This document shows, piece by piece, positions 4,594 to 5,616 of a stretch of 5,616 nucleotides of DNA. The translations under genes were made by a program, and so were the position numbers. This DNA comes from Deltaproteobacteria bacterium (GTDB taxonomy: Bacteria; Desulfobacterota; DSM-4660; Desulfatiglandales; HGW-15), in assembly GCA_016926135.1 (NCBI GenBank), contig JAFGPH010000645.1, forward strand, positions 1 through 5,616, written 5' to 3'. Positions within the stretch are counted from its first letter, which is position 1. Every line of letters starts with the position of its first letter. The notes under the pieces were generated by a model. That model made no database searches. It was given only the letters and a program-made list of their open reading frames with translations, and was not told where the DNA came from.

Positions 4594-5616
4594 ATGTTAC
4601 ACAAATACATGCAATGGAGCCTCCGGATGCGTGTCCTGGTGCCTACTGTGGCGGTTCTATGTATCGCGGTCACAGGACTGGTTTTTGCTGTGGTGAAAAC
4701 ACAGGAGAGTCTTTTCTCCCATGCGGTCCTTTCAGCAGAACGAACACTGGAGACATCCACCACGGAGATCAATAAGGAATTCATGAAAGTGAGTTCCGGC
4801 ATCGACGAGCAGCTCAAGCGTATGGCCAAGACCTCTGGAGAGCTCCTGTCATCCGCCACCGTAAAGGCGCTCGAAAAGGAAAGAGCCGTCTCCATTCAAG
4901 AGTCGCAGAAATCCTTGCGTGACACAGCGGAATCCATGGCGGTCTTGCTGGCCCAGGTTGCACCGGGCGCTATTCTCTCCAAGGATTTCTCAAGCCTCCT
5001 CTCCTACTCTAAGGCCGCGGTCCGGTGTCCCGGCGTCGTCTATGCCCTTTTTTTAAACACAGAGGGAAGGCCGCTGACACAATATCTGAAGGCCGATGAT
5101 CCGATCGTGAAGAAGTTCCTGGAGACCGGGCAAGGCGAGAGCCGGGTCGCCAAGGTGATCGATGCCTCCAGGAAGGATGGGTCCGTCTACGCCGTACAGA
5201 AAGCCATCGAGGTGGATGGTCAAAACCTGGGCAAGGTCCTTCTCTGCATGGATATGTCTCCGGCCGAGAAGATGGCCGAGGAAATGGCTGGCCGGTTCTC
5301 TTCTCTGATCGAGGAGAACAAAACGACGGTTCACGCGGTTCTTGAAAAGGAAGGGGCGGAGGTCGGCCAGAAGTTCGCGGAATTGCTGCGGTCCCTGGGC
5401 GTCAAGAGCAAGACGTCGGGGGATGCGGTAAAGCAGGTGATCTCAGCCTTGGTGAGGGAGGTGTCGGAGAGCACGGAAAAGGTCATAGGATTGTTGGGTG
5501 GGGGATCCGTGGTGGTGGTGCTCCTGATCCTTTTCTATGTGGTATCGAGGGCAACCAAGGCGATTCTTCGTCTGTCCTCGATCCTTCATGAGGGTTCGGA
5601 GAACGTGGTTGCAGGC
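4594..5616 (+). CDS. Two-TM receptor, probable methyl-accepting chemotaxis protein (3' end beyond right edge)
   Basis: The first 341 residues are visible and the frame is open to the right edge. TM1 spans about 14-34 and TM2 about 297-317, leaving a periplasmic region of about 260 residues. That region starts with a long charged helix (35-115). It continues with a Cache/PAS-like segment with VVYALFLNTEGRP at 148-160 and GQNLGKVLLCMDMSP at 209-223, and ends in a second helical stretch (225-295). After TM2 comes SRATKAILRLSSILHEGSENVVAG, like the shortened HAMP-to-coiled-coil entry of many Desulfobacterota chemoreceptors (compare the 'I..GL..GA..V' pattern that precedes their methylation helices). 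The diagnostic signalling hairpin lies outside the window, so a sensor kinase remains possible. It follows the periplasmic binding protein by 137 bases on the same strand and is probably cotranscribed. The two may act together, the binding protein presenting ligand to the receptor. Confidence 0.82.
   Translation, partial: MLHKYMQWSLRMRVLVPTVAVLCIAVTGLVFAVVKTQESLFSHAVLSAERTLETSTTEINKEFMKVSSGIDEQLKRMAKTSGELLSSATVKALEKERAVSIQESQKSLRDTAESMAVLLAQVAPGAILSKDFSSLLSYSKAAVRCPGVVYALFLNTEGRPLTQYLKADDPIVKKFLETGQGESRVAKVIDASRKDGSVYAVQKAIEVDGQNLGKVLLCMDMSPAEKMAEEMAGRFSSLIEENKTTVHAVLEKEGAEVGQKFAELLRSLGVKSKTSGDAVKQVISALVREVSESTEKVIGLLGGGSVVVVLLILFYVVSRATKAILRLSSILHEGSENVVAG

Overview
The window looks like chromosomal DNA from a GC-rich anaerobe, most likely a Desulfobacterota (former Deltaproteobacteria) sulfate reducer or syntroph. 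The basis is indirect. There is heavy use of AGG arginine codons and G/C third positions, a cysteine-rich ferredoxin-type protein, a PhnD-like binding protein beside a chemoreceptor-type gene, and two sequences that fit -24/-12 (sigma-54) promoters. No rRNA, tRNA, CRISPR array or mobile element was seen.

Layout, left to right. (1) The 5' part of a membrane protein gene on the minus strand (1-326) runs off the left edge. (2) A divergent intergenic region (327-473) carries a clean 7-bp inverted repeat. (3) A 103-residue unrecognised protein follows (474-785). (4) A noncoding stretch (786-1000) holds a sigma-54-like site that overlaps a region of strong RNA/DNA self-complementarity. (5) A 60-residue small protein (1001-1183) comes next. 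(6) A gap of about 190 bases has a protein-like minus-strand reading frame, possibly a gene remnant. (7) A single-domain TrmO/TsaA tRNA methyltransferase gene (1372-1800, GTG start) follows. (8) Then a 373-residue iron-sulfur protein (1933-3054) with a CICR motif, a run of seven cysteines in eight residues, and two [4Fe-4S] ferredoxin motifs. (9) A terminator-like hairpin (3114-3148) ends this block. (10) A 505-base gene-free region (3055-3559) contains interlocking hairpins, a near-perfect sigma-54 promoter (3358-3374) and a spaced direct repeat. (11) A secreted PhnD-type periplasmic binding protein (3560-4456) is followed by (12) the 5' part of a two-TM receptor, probably a methyl-accepting chemotaxis protein (4594 to the right edge).

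The most coherent unit is at the right: a sigma-54 promoter candidate, then a soluble periplasmic binding protein with no ABC permease or ATPase in view, then a receptor with a periplasmic ligand domain. This suggests ligand sensing (binding protein presenting ligand to a receptor) rather than uptake, though the sequence beyond the window would decide. The middle block (small protein, trmO, Fe-S protein) is co-directional and may be one transcript started from the first sigma-54-like site, but the gaps of 188 and 132 bases make that uncertain.
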